From: Vreelandella lionensis
GTDB taxonomy: Bacteria; Pseudomonadota; Gammaproteobacteria; Pseudomonadales; Halomonadaceae
Length of the DNA: 64,000 nucleotides
Direction of reading: 5' to 3'
Assembly (NCBI RefSeq): GCF_002087295.1
Contig: NZ_MWVI01000029.1
Coordinates: 1 to 64,000 of the forward strand
This document shows, piece after piece, positions 8,807-21,397 of the stretch; the stretch's first letter is position 1; each line of letters opens with the position of its first letter. A model generated the notes under the pieces. It made no database searches, had not been told where the DNA came from, and worked only from the letters and a program-made list of their open reading frames with translations. The translations under genes were made by a program, and so were the position numbers.

Positions 8807-10840
8807 GTGACTCAACGCCCTGCTCAATCCCCTAGGGCTCGACCCCCACTTGAGGCGTTAACCGCCCCACAGCTGACGTGGAACGACACTTCTCCCCATT
8901 CAGACGCCTTCGACGACGTCTATTTTTCCCGTGAGGATGGGCGTGCAGAAACCGAGCACGTTTTTTTAGGGGCCAACCAGCTTCCCGAGCGCTTTGCAGC
9001 GTGGCAGGAAGCGCGGGCCTTTGTGATTGGCGAGACAGGCTTTGGCACCGGGCTAAATATGCTCTGCGCCTGGGCCTGCTTTGAGCAGCACGCCCCAAAA
9101 GGCGCACGGCTGCATCTGTTATCCACAGAAAAATTTCCCCTCGACCGGGAAGCGCTTTCCCCGCGCCCTAAGCGCGTGGCCGTCGCTTGCCGGTTATTCA
9201 CAGGTATTGTGCGCGCTATGGCCGGAAGCGGTAAGCGGCATCCACCGTTTGCACCTAAGCGAGCGCGTCACCCTCGACCTGCACTTTGGCGACACCACCG
9301 AACGGCTGAACCTGCTGGAGGGCCAAGTCGATGCCTGGTTTTTAGATGGCTTTGCCCCCTCTAAAAACCCGGATATGTGGCAGCCGGAACTGTTTGAAGC
9401 CATGGCGGCCCGTTCCCGCCCTGGCGCCACCTTTGCCACCTTTACCTGTGCGGGCATCGTCAAGCGCGGGCTGAAAGCGGCGGGGTTTTACTGGAAAAAA
9501 GGGCCGGGGTTTGGACGTAAACGAGAGATGCTAGCGGGCGGTATAGAAGCACCGCCCACAGATACGCGGCGCAACGCGGCGCCCTGGTTCACGCCCCCTG
9601 CCCACCGCGATGCAAAGCACGTGATTGTAATTGGCGCGGGCATGGCGGGCAGCAGCGTAGCGGCAGCGCTGGCTAAGCGCGGCAAGCAAGTCACGGTGAT
9701 TGAGCGTGACGCCCCTGGCGCGGGCGGCTCCGGCAATCGTCAAGGGGCGCTCTATGTGAAGCTGGCGGTGGAAACCAATCATCAAAGCCGCTTCTATTTA
9801 GCGGGGCTGCTGTATAGCCGGCGCTGGTTTGGCCAACTGGCAACGGCTCACCCCCAAGAGCCTCCGCTCTGGCAGCCTTGTGGCGTGTTACAGCTCGCTC
9901 TAAGCGATAAAGAGGCGAACCGCCAGCAGCGTTTTCTGGCCAATCATCCGCTGCCGGAATCGGTCGTGTCTGCACAGAGTGATGCGCTGAGCAGCCTAGC
10001 TGGCGTGCCGGTCTCTGCGGCCCACGGGCTATTTTATCCCCAGGCGGGTTGGGTTCAGCCCAAAAAACTCTGCGAACAGTTGCTGCAGCACGCCAATATC
10101 ACTCTTCAACAGGGCGACGCCACCGAGCTAAAGCAAGCCCAGCAAGCCTCCCAAACGGCGCAGTGGCAGGTCACGCTGACCAGCGGTGAAACGCTGCAGG
10201 CTGATCATGTGGTCGTGGCTACGGCATCCCTGGCTAACCAGTTTGCGCAAACCGCCGAGCTGCCGTTGCAGCAGGTGCGCGGCCAGGTCAGCGAGCTAAC
10301 GCTGCCAGCAGGTACGAAGGTGCCCACTAAAGTGGGATGTGCGGGAGGCTATGTATCACCACCGATGGATAACGTACTGACCTTTGGCGCCAGCTTTGTG
10401 CCCAATAACGCCACAACGCAAGTGGTCGAGGAAGAGCACCAGCGCAATATTGATGAGCTACGCCAAGCGCTGCCAGAGTGGGTGGCTGCGTTTGAAGCAT
10501 CCGGCGTTTCGTTAAGCCCAGAGGCACTGGAAGGCCGGGCAGCGGTGCGAGCCGCCAGCCCCGATAAAACCCCTTACGCTGGTCCAGTGCCCAACGCGAC
10601 GGCATGGCAGCGGGATTACGCAGTGCTGCGTAAAGATGCTTCTAAAGTGCTTACTATTACCGGCGAGCACTACCCCGGGCTGTGGATCTCCACCGCCCAC
10701 GGCTCACGAGGGCTTGCCAGCGCGCCGCTGTGTGCGGAGGTTATCGCATCGCGCATTTGCGATGAGCCGCTACCGCTTGAGCAGCCGCTTATTGATCATC
10801 TGCACCCAGGGCGGCGGGTGATTAGCGCGCTGGTACGGGC

Positions 10841-10847
<7 letters not shown>
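8807..10847 (+). CDS. mnmC: Bifunctional tRNA wobble-uridine modification protein MnmC, one frame break
   Basis: Completes mnm5s2U34 synthesis on tRNA. The N-terminal SAM methyltransferase half (residues 1-230) has GETGFGTGLNML as the SAM loop and DAWFLDGFAPSKNPDMW. The C-terminal half is an FAD oxidoreductase with the dinucleotide-binding VIVIGAGMAGSSVAAALA, then RQGALYVKL and a C-terminal GSRGLASAPL. The frame changes at the CCCC run 9159-9162; removing one C joins EKFPLDREALS to RALSAWPSLAGYS and gives about 679 residues, normal for fused MnmC. GTG start at 8807. Tail-to-tail overlap of 7 bp with the yheU-like gene. Confidence 0.92.
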
Positions 10848-13146
<2,299 letters not shown>

Positions 13147-13190
13147 TCAGAGGTTCCGAAGACAAATAAAACAGGTAATTAGTAACAAAA

Positions 13191-13219
13191 ACACCCGCCT
13201 TCTTGGGGAAGGCGGGTGT
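13191..13219 (-). terminator. Terminator between zipA and ligA
   Basis: 11-bp perfect stem (13191-13201 with 13209-13219) followed on the minus strand by TTTTTGTT. It would end the smc-zipA transcript 45 bp before the ligA start. Confidence 0.75.
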
Positions 13220-13235
13220 TCGCGCAACGCGGCGT

Positions 13236-13325
13236 TTAGCGAGCCTGCATATGGCGGTGCAGGCGGTGGCGACGCTCAAATTCATGAACACGCTGCCGCG
13301 CAAACTCGATGGTTTGCGCCGTCAT
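13236..13325 (-). CDS. Possible 29-residue small protein coupled to zipA
   Basis: The ATG overlaps the zipA stop in a TGATG arrangement, typical of translational coupling. The frame encodes a basic helix-like peptide (MTAQTIEFARQRVHEFERRH ... HMQAR) and ends before the terminator at 13219. No family recognised. It may be chance. Confidence 0.35.
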   Translation of the reverse strand: MTAQTIEFARQRVHEFERRHRLHRHMQAR

Positions 13326-15016
13326 CACGCTGCGGTTTTCATTTTAAACTCGCCGCCCATGTGGCGTACCACCACCATGGCCGTTTCGACCATTGCTTCA
13401 AAAGCAGCCGAGCTATCTACTGCACCGGGCAGCGGCATTAAGAAAGTGATCCCAGGTGTTACAAACTCATCCATCTCTTCAATGGGGAAAGTGCCGGGTT
13501 TGAGCACGTTCACCATCGAGAACTGCAGCTCGCTATTGGGGCTTTCCGTTTCAAAGCGATTGAAGACGCCCATCGTGCGGCAATAGCGCAACCCACAGGC
13601 CATCATTAATTCAAGCAACTTGTCGCCATCAAAACCTTCGGGATCACGCGACAGCACGCTAATGACTACCAACTCGTCAGCATTGGCAAGCGTCTCTTTA
13701 GCGTGCTCGCCGTTCACGTCATGACGCAGAGCTTTTTCCAACGTAGGGTGCGCGCGCACAACATTGTCTTGGGCTGCATAAGCGTCATCGTACTCGTCAT
13801 CAACGCTCTGGTAATGATCTTCATAGCGGCTAGCGCTGTTTGCGTAGCGCTCTAATTCAGGCTCGGCATGCGCCTGCTGCACGGCGTCGCGTTGGGCGGC
13901 AGCTTCATTAGCTGCAGCGGCTTCGCGAGCTTGAGCTTTTTCTTGAGCAATACGCGCTTTTTCCGCTTCAGCGGCCTGCTTCGCTTCACGGCGCTGCTCG
14001 GCTTCCAGCGCTTTACGTTCGGCTTTCTGTTTGGCTAAAGCTTCAGCACGCTTGGCTTTTTCAGCTTTTTTAATGGCCTTCTCTTTACGGCGCTCAATAA
14101 TACGCCGCTTGAAGGAACGGCCAATGCCTTCAAAGTCGACCAGTCGGTACTCGTCAATTTCGTCGTCATCTAATTCGTGATCGCCCGCCGTGTCGGCGCG
14201 CAACTGGCGGCGCTTGGGTGCGTCGGAAGCGTGCTTGGCAAATACCGCATCTTCAGGCTCGGCGCGAAGCACCGGCTCGGGCTCAGGAGTAATATCTGGC
14301 TCAGCGGCCGCTGGCTCTTCAGGAGCTCGGTTGCTTTCCAGCTCAGAATGGGGCTCTGGTGTATGAGAGGCGTTTAGCTCAGCGGTGTTCGGCTGTTCGC
14401 TAGGTGCTTCATCAGTGGCGGAGAACGACGCAGGTGCTGTACCTGTTTGCTGAGACTGGGGTGCTTCGTCTTCCATGGCACTCATGGACGGCTCCGGGGT
14501 CGCTGGCTGGGGGGCCTCTGCTTTCGGGGCCTCTTCACGAGCTGTAAAGACACTTGGCTCACGACGTGGCGGTTCTCGCATTTCGTTTCTGGTTTCAGCA
14601 GACGCATCAGCTGTTGCTGACACATTAACAGTAGCTGCCTGGACAGCCGGCTCCGCCTTGTTAGGTTTCACTGCTGCAGGTTTTGGCTTTCCTGAGGATT
14701 TGGTAAACGAGCGACGGAAATCAGACAGCACCCTAGAAGGCCCTGGATGCTCTTGGCGCTCTAGCTTGGGTTTTTGACCCAGCCCGCTGTAGTCAGCAGC
14801 CTTAACGACCCGGGCACCGCCGTTAGGCAGTTCCCAATTGATCTCGGCCTCTTTCGCCTCGTCGTCGAACTCTTCTAGCTTGGCGGTGGGTAAATCCTTT
14901 ACCGCTTGATCTAGCCGGGGTACACGACGCTGACGCTGGAGCCTTCGCACACCGTCAACAACGATAAGCGACACCAACGCCAATCCTAGAATGATTAACC
15001 ACTCTCTTAATTCCAT
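13325..15016 (-). CDS. zipA: Cell division protein ZipA, with very long linker
   Basis: Membrane-anchored FtsZ-binding protein of the division ring. The start MELREWLIILGLALVSLIVV gives the expected N-terminal transmembrane anchor followed by a basic stretch. A linker rich in Pro, Ala and Glu follows (residues about 100-290), then a highly charged Lys/Glu/Ala block (about 305-390) that looks like a long single helix, then the C-terminal FtsZ-binding ZipA domain (VVISVLSRDPEGFDGDKLL ... ITFLMPLPGAVDSSAAFEAM). 563 residues against 328 in E. coli. ATG 15016 is preferred to the upstream ATG at 15037, which would place extra residues before the anchor. Confidence 0.9.
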   Translation of the reverse strand: MELREWLIILGLALVSLIVVDGVRRLQRQRRVPRLDQAVKDLPTAKLEEFDDEAKEAEINWELPNGGARVVKAADYSGLGQKPKLERQEHPGPSRVLSDFRRSFTKSSGKPKPAAVKPNKAEPAVQAATVNVSATADASAETRNEMREPPRREPSVFTAREEAPKAEAPQPATPEPSMSAMEDEAPQSQQTGTAPASFSATDEAPSEQPNTAELNASHTPEPHSELESNRAPEEPAAAEPDITPEPEPVLRAEPEDAVFAKHASDAPKRRQLRADTAGDHELDDDEIDEYRLVDFEGIGRSFKRRIIERRKEKAIKKAEKAKRAEALAKQKAERKALEAEQRREAKQAAEAEKARIAQEKAQAREAAAANEAAAQRDAVQQAHAEPELERYANSASRYEDHYQSVDDEYDDAYAAQDNVVRAHPTLEKALRHDVNGEHAKETLANADELVVISVLSRDPEGFDGDKLLELMMACGLRYCRTMGVFNRFETESPNSELQFSMVNVLKPGTFPIEEMDEFVTPGITFLMPLPGAVDSSAAFEAMVETAMVVVRHMGGEFKMKTAA

Positions 15017-15637
15017 GTCGAGCATTCCATGGGTCATCTAACCGGTTACTTAGGCGCAGTACTAATGGCTACACCCCAATATGGGAACCTTCTGATAAAA
15101 CGGTATTTACCACTAAGCATAGCGCGGTTGATACGAATGGGACCACTTTCTACTAATTTTCACACGTTTCAACTGCTATATGCGATTTTTAGGCAGTTTT
15201 TCCGACCTTAACATCCAACAAAAGTGCTATTTCTGTTTTGCATTATCTCATGCGTGCGTACTCTCGTGACCGCACCACCACACAGCTACCTGCTTAAATC
15301 ACTCTATTTAAACGTTATGCTAGTGAAAGTTTTACACTCCCGCTAGTTTCTTCTACCGCTTGTTGGCATGAGGGCTACTCATCCGTGGCAGATGTACCTG
15401 CACTAGCTGTGTCACGAGACTCTGTTCGAACAATCTCCTACACAACCAGCCCGACCTTTCAACCCGCTGTTATACAAGCTATTGCGGCTACCCACTGTCA
15501 TGGCTATGCATCATGGTAGTACCAAGGGGGCAAGCTGGATATACCGCTTGTCCGCCAAATAAGGAAATACCTTGAAAGCCGTTTCGCTTTGCCTTTTGTT
15601 ATCCATAAGCCGAGCGCATCGCACGACGATGAGACGG
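15017..15637. other. AT-rich intergenic stretch between smc and zipA
   Basis: About 620 bp with sampled GC content near 40%, against about 60% in its surroundings. In related bacteria smc and zipA usually lie close together. I see no gene, tRNA or convincing repeat. Weak hairpins are near 15520-15550. It may hold the zipA promoter or be a relic of inserted DNA. Confidence 0.5.
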
Positions 15638-18600
15638 TTAGTCCACCAGTTCAGCGGCCTCATCAATACCCACGGAAACCAAACGCGAAACGCCGGGCTC
15701 CTGCATGGTGACCCCCATCAGGCGCTCGGCGGCTTCCATGGCAATCTTGTTGTGGGTGATATAGATGAACTGCACGCTTTCGGACATCTCTTTCACCAGC
15801 TTGGCGTAGCGGCCAACGTTGGCGTCATCCAGCGGAGCGTCGACCTCATCCAGCATACAGAACGGGGCCGGGTTGAGCTGGAAAATGGCAAAGACCAGCG
15901 ACAGCGCAGTCAGCGCTTTTTCCCCACCGGACAGCAGGTGAATCGTGCTGTTCTTCTTACCCGGCGGTCGGGCCATGATGGCCACGCCGGTTTCCAACAG
16001 GTCATCACCGGTCAGCGTCAGCCACGCCGCCCCATCGCCAAACACACGGGGAAAGAGCGTTTGCAGGCCATTATTGACCTGATCGAACGTCTCTCGGAAA
16101 CGGACGCGGGTTTCTTGGTCAATCCGCTTAATGGCACGCTCCAGCGTTTCGAGGGCTTCGGTAAGCTCGGCGTGCTGGGCTTCGAGGTAGTTACGCCGCT
16201 CGGCCTGCTGATCATACTCCTCAATGGCCGCAAGGTTGATCGCCCCCAGGCGGCGGATTTTTTCCGAGGTACTTTCCAAGCGCTCTTGCCAAGCAGGTTC
16301 GCTGGCATCGCTGGCGAGCGTACTGGCGAGCGCATCGGCATCGTGGCCTAGTTCTGCTAACTGCTCATCCTGGGTCGCCGCTTTGAGCGCCAGCGCCTGC
16401 ACGTCCATGCGGCGCTGCTGGAGCTGTTCGCGGCTCTGTTCCAGATTACGCTCATGCTGCTGGCGGGCTAACTCATCGTTGCGCAGCTGCTCGGCCAGCG
16501 CTTGGGCCTGCTGGCGCGTTTCGTTGAGCCGCCGTTCCTGCTGTTCGCGCTGGTGGAGCAGCTCTTCAAGCTCCTCTGCGGCCAGCTCGTCGGGCTCGAC
16601 CAGCATTTCACGGGACTCTTCCAGCTCGGCAATACGCAGTGAGAGGCGCTCTTCGGTATCGCTTGAGCGGGACTGCTGCGCACGCAGGCTGTCGCGTTCG
16701 GCTTTTAAGCGCTCACGTTCCAAGGCCAGCGCCTGCTGCCGCGCTTTGAGCGGGGCATGCTGTTGGTTGAGCTGCTCGCGCTGCTCACGCTGGCGGTGGC
16801 GCTGTTCGGCGCTGGTTTCGCGGGCTTCTGCGGCGGTTTCCAGTTGCTCCATGGCCGTGTGCCAACGAGCGCGCTGCTCTTCTAAAGTAAGCGTTAACTC
16901 CCCCTCATCTTCTTGCAGTTGCGCCAGTTCGTCGTCCAGCTCCGTGGCGCGGCTGGAGAGATGCTCAAGGCATTGGGCAAGCCGCTGCTCTTGCACCGCT
17001 AGCTGTTGGCGGGTGGCCGCGTGGTCGCGCTCCTGGTCCGCCTGCTGCTCACGAGTCAGTTCTAACGTTTCAATCGTCTCGTTGGCGGCTTCGCACTGTT
17101 CATCCAAGAGTGCCAGCGCCTCTTCTGCCCGCTCACGCTCTGCGGCCAGCTCCTCAAAGCGGCGACGCGTCACTAATAGCGCATCGACACCCTCGCCGTT
17201 CGATTGCTGGTGCAGCCAGCCGCGACCGCGCCATACGCCGTCTTGACTGACCACACTCTCACCGGGAGCTAGCGTAGGCAGCAGCGCTTCGGCCGCCTCG
17301 GCGGTATCCACATAGTGAATACTTGCTAACCACTCCGTTAGCGCGCCCGCGCCTTTCACCAAATCGCTGAGGCGATGGCCTGCGCCTGCCGTGGCTGTGG
17401 AAGGCGGCGCTTGATCAATCAAGCACCACTCCGTCGCCAGCGCTTCGGGCAGCGCGTTTAGCTGATGGGCGGCTACCAGTCGGGCGTTTAACCAAGGGGC
17501 GAGTAGCCAGGAAATAACCCGCTCCCAGCCTTGGCTGACCGAAATGGCTTCACCCAAGCGGGGTGCATCGGCGAGGCCATGAGCGGCCAGCGTTTCGCTT
17601 AGCTGAGGGTCGTGGTCGGCCAGAGCGGCATCCATCAGCGCCTGCAGCGAGGCAAGTTCGCCCTGCTGCTGGCTAAGCGCAGCGCGCTGCTCATCACGCC
17701 CTGCCACCGCTTGCTGGTAGGCGCTTTTGGCATCGCTGTAGCGCTGCTGCCACTGTTCACGCTCCACTTGGAAGGCATCGGCACGTTGGTCGGCTTCTTC
17801 CAGGCGGGCTTGGTAGTCGGCGTGCTCGTTTTGTAGCGCGGTCATGTCGGCCAGCTCGCCGCGCTGCTGGCGGCGGCGCTGCCCTTCTGCCTGCAGGCGG
17901 GCAATACGCTGCTCTAAATCACGCAGTTGGTCTTGGCTACGGTCGGCATCGCGGCTGGCCTCGCGCCAGCGGTTTTCGGCGTCGGCCCACTGCTGTTCGG
18001 CGGCTTCCAGCGCTGGCGTTGCTTCGGCCAGGGGTTGCTCGAGCATGTCGAGCTGCTCTTCCAGCGCTTCATGCTCGGGCAGCAGCTCCTCAAAGCGCTC
18101 GTCGATCACCGCGAGCCGCTCCTGGTCGCCCTCGCTGACCTGGCGCTGCTCGTCGAGATCCCGGCGCGCGGTGGCAATATCGTTGGCCAGTTGCGCTTCG
18201 CGGCTGCGGCGGTGGGCCTGGTCTTGCTCTAAGCGGGCAATGCGCGTGGTGGTTTCATAAAACTGCTGCTGGTGGCGGTCCAGCACTTCGGCCAGCTCGT
18301 CGTGCTGTTCCCGGGCCTGCTCCAGGCGGGGTTTGCACTGGCGCACGCCCAACACATCTTTTTCGACGGCAATTTCCAGCTCGCGGACGCGGCTCTCTTG
18401 TGAGACTGTTCGGCCCGCAGGGTGCGGCCACGCAGCAGCGCCAGCTCGCCTTTTAAGCGATACTCCTGCTGTTTGAGCTCTTGGTAATGCTTGGCGGCTT
18501 CCGCTTGGCGCTTGAGGCGTTCGAGCTGTTTATCCAGCTCTTCGCGAATGTCGTCCAGGCGCTCCAGGTTCTCCTGGGTGCGCCGCATGCGGTTTTCGGT

Positions 18601-19137
18601 TTCCCGACGGCGCTCTTTGTACTTGGAGATCCCCGCGGCTTCTTCGAGGGTGGCGCGAAGGTCATCCGGGCGCGCTTCGATCAGCCGCGAGATCATGCCC
18701 TGGCCGATAATGGCGTAGGAGCGCGGGCCTAGGCCGGTCCCCATGAACAGGTCGGCGATATCCCGGCGGCGGCACTTCTGGCCGTTGAAGAAGTAGTTGG
18801 ACTGGCCATCCCGGGTCACCAGGCGTTTAACGGCAATTTCTGAGTACTGGGCGTATAAACCGCCCATACCGCCATCGCGGTTATCGAACTTCAGCTCGAT
18901 AGATGCCTGCCCTACCGGCTTGCGCCCGGTAGAGCCGTTGAAAATAACGTCGGCCATGGATTCGCCGCGCAGGGTTTTGGCGGAGGACTCCCCCATCACC
19001 CCGCGCACGGCGTCGATAATATTGGATTTACCGCAGCCGTTCGGCCCGACGATGGCCGTCATATTGCCATCGAAGGGCACGGTGACCGGATCGACAAAGG
19101 ACTTGAACCCAACGAGACGAATAGAGGTTAAGCGCAT
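15638..19137 (-). CDS. smc: Chromosome segregation ATPase SMC, one frame break
   Basis: About 1165 residues after correction. N-terminal head: [18 protein letters not shown], Walker [23 protein letters not shown] and the [16 protein letters not shown] segment. Long coiled coils flank a hinge near the middle ([20 protein letters not shown] region). C-terminal head: signature motif [16 protein letters not shown] and Walker [14 protein letters not shown]. The frame changes near 18400, in the first coiled coil, between LRAEQS and [17 protein letters not shown]. As an essential-class gene with both heads preserved it is almost surely intact. The homologue organises and segregates chromosomes with ScpA/B. 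Confidence 0.93.
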
Positions 19138-19170
19138 TGCGACCCTTGGCAGAAGTTGCTTTCGTGGGTT

Positions 19171-20415
19171 TTATTCAAAAACACGGTTAATAACGACATT
19201 GGCCGCATCGTCTTCGCTGATAGCACCTACGCTAACGCTCTCCAAATCGCCAAACAGATCGCCCGGCGGCGGCGTGGCCTGCCCAGATTCTGAGACACGC
19301 ACCACCAAGCGTGCTTCGCGCACCTGGGAGATTTGCGCTTGCGGCGACATGGCGGCGGTATCGTCCAGCACGACGGTCATCGGCCGCTCAGAAACCTGCG
19401 TACGTATCACCGCCAGCGGCGGCAGCTCGCCCTCGATATCCCGCGCGGAGATGAACCCCGTGGCGTCGTCACTGACGTTGTCTACCAGCGCTTCATCCAA
19501 GGAAACGTTTACCCTCACCCCTTGGCCCTGCGCCGCTGCAGGCGCCTCAGGCGTTACGCCCATGCGCTCTTGGGCAACGCGAATGCCATCACGCAGCGAC
19601 TCAGCCGTTTCCGGATCTTCGATGTTAGCAACAGCGCGACGGCCAGCGGTCAATGGCCGTTTCATAGTCCCCGTTATCGAAGGCGTAGATGCCCAACAGC
19701 CCCAGCACGGTGGGCTGGCGGGGGTCTAACTCTAGCGTTTCATCCACTAACGCTTGAACATCAGGGGTTAGTTCACGCTCAGCCATAAAGAAGCGTAGCT
19801 GCGCCAGCTGGGCGAGCAGCGGTGGAATACGCCCTTCAATGGCAATCAAACGCTCCAGGGCATCGGCGGCTTTTTCGGGCTGGCCGGTATCGCGGTAGAG
19901 CGGAAACAGTGAACTCCACACGTTGGGGTTGTTGGGCTGACGCTCGGCCTCGGCCTCCATGCGCTCCAGAAACATAGCCATCGAGCCTTCCGGGTCGTTG
20001 CGAACTTCCTCTTGGATGGCGTATAGCGCGTCAGGTCGCCTTCTGCCCCATTCTGCTGGTACCAGAAGGTGCTGGCTCCCACCACGGCAACCATGACCAG
20101 CGGCACCACCAGTCGTCCAGCGGTCACGGTTTTCAGCGGACGCTTAGTTTGGTGGGCCGTGTCTTCCGGCAGGCTGCGCTCTAGCTCTAAACGGTCTTCG
20201 TTAAAGCGAGCGTCGTCAATATCGCCACGCTCGCGAGCCGCCTCCAACGAGGCCAAGCGGCGTTGGAAAATCGCCACGTTCTGTTCGGCCGAAGTGTCAT
20301 TGGCTTCGAAATGGTCAAGCTGGTCACGCAGGGTACTAGCACCGCGCATGGGGGCAATTAATAGCCACAGCGCAGGCAGTAACAGTAAGGCAATCGCTAT
20401 CCAGAGCGGTGTCAT
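19171..20415 (-). CDS. ccmI: Cytochrome c maturation protein CcmI, two frame breaks
   Basis: Apocytochrome-chaperone component of the CcmFHI haem lyase complex. Two N-terminal membrane segments (LWIAIALLLLPALWLLIAP and LVVPLVMVAVVGASTFWY) flank a coiled-coil region. TPR-like periplasmic repeats follow (WSSLFPLYRDTGQPEKAADAL; TVLGLLGIYAFDNGDYETAI) and then a C-terminal beta domain (VRVNVSLDEALVDNV). Breaks near 20023 (after GDLTRY) and 19642 (after AIDRW); the joined protein is about 415 residues. Its start overlaps the ccmH stop by 4 bp, making it the last gene of the operon. Confidence 0.9.
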
Positions 20416-20879
20416 GAAGACCTCTCGCGGTTAATCAGGGCATCTAGGCGGGCGCGCTCTTCGGCGCTCAACGCTTTCGCAGATGCATTGCGGCGGGCGC
20501 GTACCATCAGCACGACGACCAGCATGCCTAGCACCACTAACCCGATCGGTAGCCCCCACAGCAGGGAGGTGCGGTTTTCCAGGCGCGGGGTGTAGAGGAT
20601 GTACTCCCCAAAGCGCTGCACCATGTGGTTGATGATTTCGATATCCGACTGACCGTCTTGAAGCAGCTGATAGACCCGCTCGCGCATATCACCAGAGATC
20701 GGCGCGTCCGAGTCATCGATCGCCTGGTTTTCGCATAGCGGGCAGCGCATGGAGGAGGTATGATCACGGTAGCGCTGCTCCATCACCGGGTCGTCAAACT
20801 CGCGGAGTTCAATGCCTGCCGCGACAACGCTGCCCGCCAGCGTTAGCAGGACAGCAGCGAACAAACGCATTAACGCCAT
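20412..20879 (-). CDS. ccmH: Cytochrome c maturation protein CcmH
   Basis: 155 residues. Signal peptide/anchor (LFAAVLLTLAGSVVAAG), then the redox motif RCPLCENQAIDDSDAPIS, where most relatives have RCxxCQ, then RVYQLLQDGQSDIEI and a YILYTPRL segment, a second membrane helix (LLWGLPIGLVVLGMLVVVLMV) and a cytoplasmic tail. It reduces apocytochrome CxxCH thiols before haem attachment. It overlaps ccmG and ccmI at its ends. Confidence 0.93.
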   Translation of the reverse strand: MALMRLFAAVLLTLAGSVVAAGIELREFDDPVMEQRYRDHTSSMRCPLCENQAIDDSDAPISGDMRERVYQLLQDGQSDIEIINHMVQRFGEYILYTPRLENRTSLLWGLPIGLVVLGMLVVVLMVRARRNASAKALSAEERARLDALINRERSS

Positions 20880-21397
20880 TTTTCCACCTCCGGCAGGATG
20901 CGCTCGCGAACGTCTTCAGGTGATACGTAGCCTTTATGGTGGTAACGAATGACACCGTCGGCATCTACCAAAAACGTTTCCGGCGCGCCGTAAACGCCGA
21001 GATCGAAGCCCATGCTGCCTTCGGGGTCGAAGACGTTCACTTCAAAGGGGTCGCCAAACTCGCTTAAAAACTCCAGGCCTTTCTCGCGGGTATCTCGGTA
21101 GTTGATGCCCACCATACGGATGCCGTTATCAGCGAGTTCTAACAGCTGCGGCATTTCCTGCTTGCAGGCGGGGCACCATTCGCCCCATACGTTGACGAGC
21201 GTGACCTCACCCGTCAGCAGCGATTGGTCCCCCTGACGGTTGGCATCCCGCAACGTGGAGGCTTCGAACGCAGGAAAATCCCGCGCCATCAGCGCTGAGT
21301 CTCGCTGTGAAGGGTCACGCCCCAACCCTTGATAGAGAAACAGCGCGATGCCCACAAAACCGATGGGTAAAAGAAGCAGCAGCAGGCGGCGTGTCAT
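20870..21397 (-). CDS. ccmG: Thiol:disulfide oxidoreductase CcmG/DsbE
   Basis: 175 residues with an N-terminal membrane anchor (LLLLLLPIGFVGIALFLY) and a periplasmic thioredoxin fold. The active site is VWGEWCPACKQEMP; the cis-Pro loop is at LGVYGAPETFLVDADG. It keeps CcmH and apocytochrome cysteines reduced. The start ATGA overlaps the restored ccmF stop. Confidence 0.94.
   Translation of the reverse strand: MTRRLLLLLLPIGFVGIALFLYQGLGRDPSQRDSALMARDFPAFEASTLRDANRQGDQSLLTGEVTLVNVWGEWCPACKQEMPQLLELADNGIRMVGINYRDTREKGLEFLSEFGDPFEVNVFDPEGSMGFDLGVYGAPETFLVDADGVIRYHHKGYVSPEDVRERILPEVEKWR

Noticed and set aside
16224..17246. Long plus-strand serine/cysteine-rich frame opposite smc
   Set aside because: It is the antisense reading of the SMC coiled coil; composition is an artefact of Gln/Glu/Leu codons.
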